Assembly (NCBI GenBank): GCA_036583965.1
Contig: JAZBQD010000019.1
Coordinates: 17,978,085 to 18,042,084, forward strand
Origin: Prunella strophiata
Lineage: Eukaryota > Chordata > Aves > Passeriformes > Prunellidae
DNA length: 64,000 nucleotides
Direction of reading: 5' to 3'
Positions 61,008 through 64,000 of this stretch are shown one piece after another. Both the position numbers and the translations under genes were made by a program. Each line of letters begins with the position of its first letter. The first letter of the stretch is position 1. The notes beneath the pieces were generated by a model, which was given only the letters and a program-made list of their open reading frames with translations, was not told where the DNA came from and made no database searches.

Positions 61008-64000
61008 GGTAATGAAATATTCAATTTCCTTCTAGTTAAAATGAGGGGGAAATCCTGTTAAGGGAGGAAGTGTGTGACAGACTAGAAGATAGTTTGCCAC
61101 ATGATTACAAATTAGTTGCATATAATTACTCTTGTTACCCTGCAATAGACCCTAGTACTGCAAGGAACTTTGTGAAAACACTGGGGCAAAGCTGCCTGCT
61201 TAAAACTGATGGCAAATTTCCCAGAGACTTCAGCACCTCTGGGCTCAGCTGAAGACAACTGAAAAGCAGCATCCTCACCCACAGCTGTGCAATTCCAGAT
61301 GGTATTTCATGTCCATGTCAGAACATCTAATGATGTTACAGGAGATTTTGATGAGGTCTGCCACACAGAGCTCGGTTATTGTAGGGTAGGAAGCAGGGAT
61401 TTTGCAGAGAGCCTAAAGAACATCACAGACATCATCTTGTCTTTCCTTCTCTCCACCTCTCTCTGATTAAAGGCAATGAGTGTGATAAACAGAGATAAGT
61501 ATCTGAATGAATTGGCTCACAGGGGAGGCTTTGGTGGTAACAGTAGGGAAATACAGTCTCTTTTGTATTTAATGATAGTTTTTGCAACATGACACTTTAT
61601 GCTTTATCATTGTAAATGAACTGGTGAAAAATAAGCGAGTAACAATTGTTAAAGATTAATAGTCAGAGATAAATCTCATTAAGTAGTAAGGCATAATAAT
61701 TTTTACAGGCTTGAGATCATGACTTTGATGGTACATGATACAAGCTGGGTACCTTTTGAAGATGTCACTTCAGAGTAAAAGGAAAAATGTTAAAAGTTCT
61801 CATCCTATCAAAAAGGAAAAGATGTGGTTTTAAGTTGAAAAAACTATCAGATGACTCTGCTAAATAATTTCATTTTTAGCTAATTAGATTTGCAGATACT
61901 TATATAGCTCATAGGAATTGTTCTCATGGCATCATTAGTAACCACAGCGTTATTATGGTCATCTTGAAAATAGCTTTTGGATGAAATTTCCATCTCTTAA
62001 TGTTTCATCAAAGCAGTATCAATTTCACATTTACTGAAAAACAGGCATGGATGAAAGTGAAGGTAAAATTTATTATTTGGCCTAAGCCAATACATTAAAT
62101 CAGTGTAGCTCAAATATTTTCAATAGTTCTATATTTCTTGCAAGCCAAAATGTGTGCCTTTTAAAAGAGCTGAAAGTTCCTGAAGGTCTCCATTTTGCAC
62201 AGTGCAATGTCTTTGAGATGCAAAACTAGAAAGTAATACATAATTAGATTAAGGCTAAAATTAATCCAAATAGAAATACTTGACTGGTGAAAGCTTGGTT
62301 TTGGTAAGAGCTGCAAGTATGCAGGCCTTGGGTAGTGAGACAGGAGAGCTGTGTGACCATTTTAATCTGGGAAATTTTAAGCTGGCTTTCCCAGGAGGTG
62401 GTACACAAGTCAGAACTGAGAATTCATACTAGTTCTCCAGGCTACTCACAGCCCAGGCAGGACATGTACAGGTAAACTTGGCAAACAGCACAGACATCTG
62501 CTTTCTGCCACTGACCTTACCTTTGAAGCAGAATAAATGTTTACAGTAATAAAAAGTTTGTCCTTTCATCTCGGTCTTAATGGTACTGAATGATGCCATG
62601 AGCTTTGTCATGAGGATATCTGCTAGAAGGGGGATAGAGATCTCCTTACTCTTCTCTCATCATCCAGAAAACCTTCTATTACACTTAACAGGAGTTGCCT
62701 GCACATTTTTTTTGAGCACTGCTATCCATTTCCTGCCCCCCCATCTCTTACAGATTCCTTCTCATGTTCATCACTGTAATATCTGATCACATTATCCACA
62801 TCCCAGTCAGGCGCCAGTGGGAGCATTGTGGAGACAAGAAATGGTCAAACAAACATAATTTTCTTTGCATTTTGCTGTGTTTGAGGCTGCTCTTTTGTTA
62901 TAACCATTTAATTTCATTATTCAATTCAGAGCTGAAACACTAGCCTGAGAGTTTCCAGTGGTGTGTGCTAAAAGGGTATCTGATTTCCCTTCTGTTTCCC
63001 CTGCCTGCCTTATAATTTTTCCACAGAAATAGATAAGGATACAGATTTCCAGCAAAATGGCAAGGAGAAAGTTCAAATTCCTGATGTGCCAAGGCTTCTT
63101 TGCTAATGTGAAATTGGGCATGTCCCTGCCTGTCAGCATGGGCTGGGGTCTGGGGCAGCTGCCAGCCTGCTCAGCCCCAGCCCCACAGTCACTCACCCTG
63201 CACATGGGATGGAAGGGGCACAGAGAAGCAGGAGACCTTTTCCTCCTAATCCAGGGTAAATTACCTTTCCAATAAAATATGGACACAGCCTTCAGAATGT
63301 CACAGCTCAGCTGCAAAGGTTAGGTTATTCAAATGACAAAAGCCATGATACACAGCTCATTGAAACATGCCCATGTTTTCTCAGAAGGATGAATACAGCA
63401 CCTCTTTGGAGCCCAGATGGAGTCCTGGGCACTCCTGGAAATCAGGATTTTTGTGCTGAAAGATCAATCACAAACCAGACCCAGGAATAGTAAGCAAAAA
63501 TACCACTTTGTAAAGAAATGAAAAAATAGGCTGGAATGTCAACAACTCATGACTGATTTTTTTGTTTTGATGGAGTCCTGGTCTTTAGCAATTTTTCTTA
63601 GTGGCTTTCGGCCTCAGACCTAAAGTAAGGATGTCTGTACTTAAACTTAATTGGATGTCTTCTGTTTACTCTTTAGAAAGGCAAATAAGATGCCTAAAAT
63701 GTGGTAGCACATGTGCAAAACAAAATTATAAACATTAAAAGGTCCAGAGAGTCTTTCTTCAAACACTTTTTTTTTTTGGTGATGAGTTTTTGGTGTGTTA
63801 ATAAATGATTCTTTAGCCTTTTTATTCTGAAGAATACTAGAAAGGCATAGTATTTCTCAGTAATTTCAGAATGCTTGAGCTGCTCAGAATATTTAACATA
63901 TTCTTTTGGCAGCAGACAACATGTAGGCAAGTCCCATTGTCTTATTTATTGAAGTATTACAGAGCTTTGAATAATCCTTTCATAATACTAAAGGTTACAG

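Larger units (their letters stand above)
43348..64000. other. Non-coding DNA, gene-poor, to window end
   Basis: No recognisable protein-coding gene, tRNA or rRNA is seen. GPR65, the expected next gene in conserved vertebrate order, would appear as a roughly 1-kb single-exon frame and is absent. GC-richer patches (46000-46260, 46620-46760, 47280-47480, 56130-56560) give open frames up to 143 codons without domain content. Poly(A) runs occur at 49391-49406, 58172-58189 and 60985-61007. A CAAA microsatellite lies near 51790-51815. AT-rich sequence at 61560-62120 may hold conserved non-coding elements, which only an alignment could show. Confidence 0.7.

Noticed and set aside
1..64000. CRISPR arrays, bacterial operons, tRNA or rRNA genes
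   Set aside because: No regularly spaced repeats, no compact gene arrays and no cloverleaf or rRNA core motifs were noticed. The window is vertebrate genomic DNA.

Overview
The window looks like nuclear DNA from a bird, most likely a songbird. The evidence is five spliced exons of the vertebrate two-pore-domain potassium channel KCNK10 (TREK-2), a CR1 LINE 3' fragment of the avian type, and several endogenous-retrovirus LTRs, one of which resembles a family I recall from passerine genomes. The species call rests on recall and was not checked by a search.

Region 1 (1-29182) is the 3' half of KCNK10 on the + strand. The window opens inside an intron. Coding exons lie at 7089-7206, 10290-10450, 22540-22726, 25855-25997 and 28571-29182. 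All junctions have GT/AG boundaries and compatible phases (0/1, 1/0, 0/1, 1/0, 0/stop). The joined reading frame is 1221 nt (406 residues plus stop). It covers the end of the extracellular cap, both pore loops (TTIGYG and TTVGFG), transmembrane segments 2 to 4, and the whole cytosolic C-terminal regulatory tail. The N-terminus, TM1 and most of the cap are encoded upstream of the window.

The introns carry solo LTRs at 9053-9591 and 14819-15127, a CR1 remnant near 11866, a perfect 23-bp inverted repeat at 26550-26603, and a sense LTR ending about 50 bp before the last coding exon.

Region 2 (29183-64000) is the 3' UTR followed by about 34 kb of non-coding sequence with no convincing protein gene. 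In other vertebrates the next genes on this side are GPR65 and GALC, and neither is visible here. This stretch contains a third well-bounded solo LTR (43034-43341, same family as 14819-15127), poly(A) and poly(T) tracts, local tandem duplications and hairpins, a 72-nt exon-like open segment (53663-53734), and a 103-codon ORF followed by a poly(A) run (57828-58189).

I found no prokaryotic-type system, CRISPR array, tRNA or rRNA. The most interesting points are the LTR placed at the last KCNK10 splice acceptor, channel substitutions near the first selectivity filter and in the lipid-sensing cluster, and short inverted repeats that look like template-switch products.
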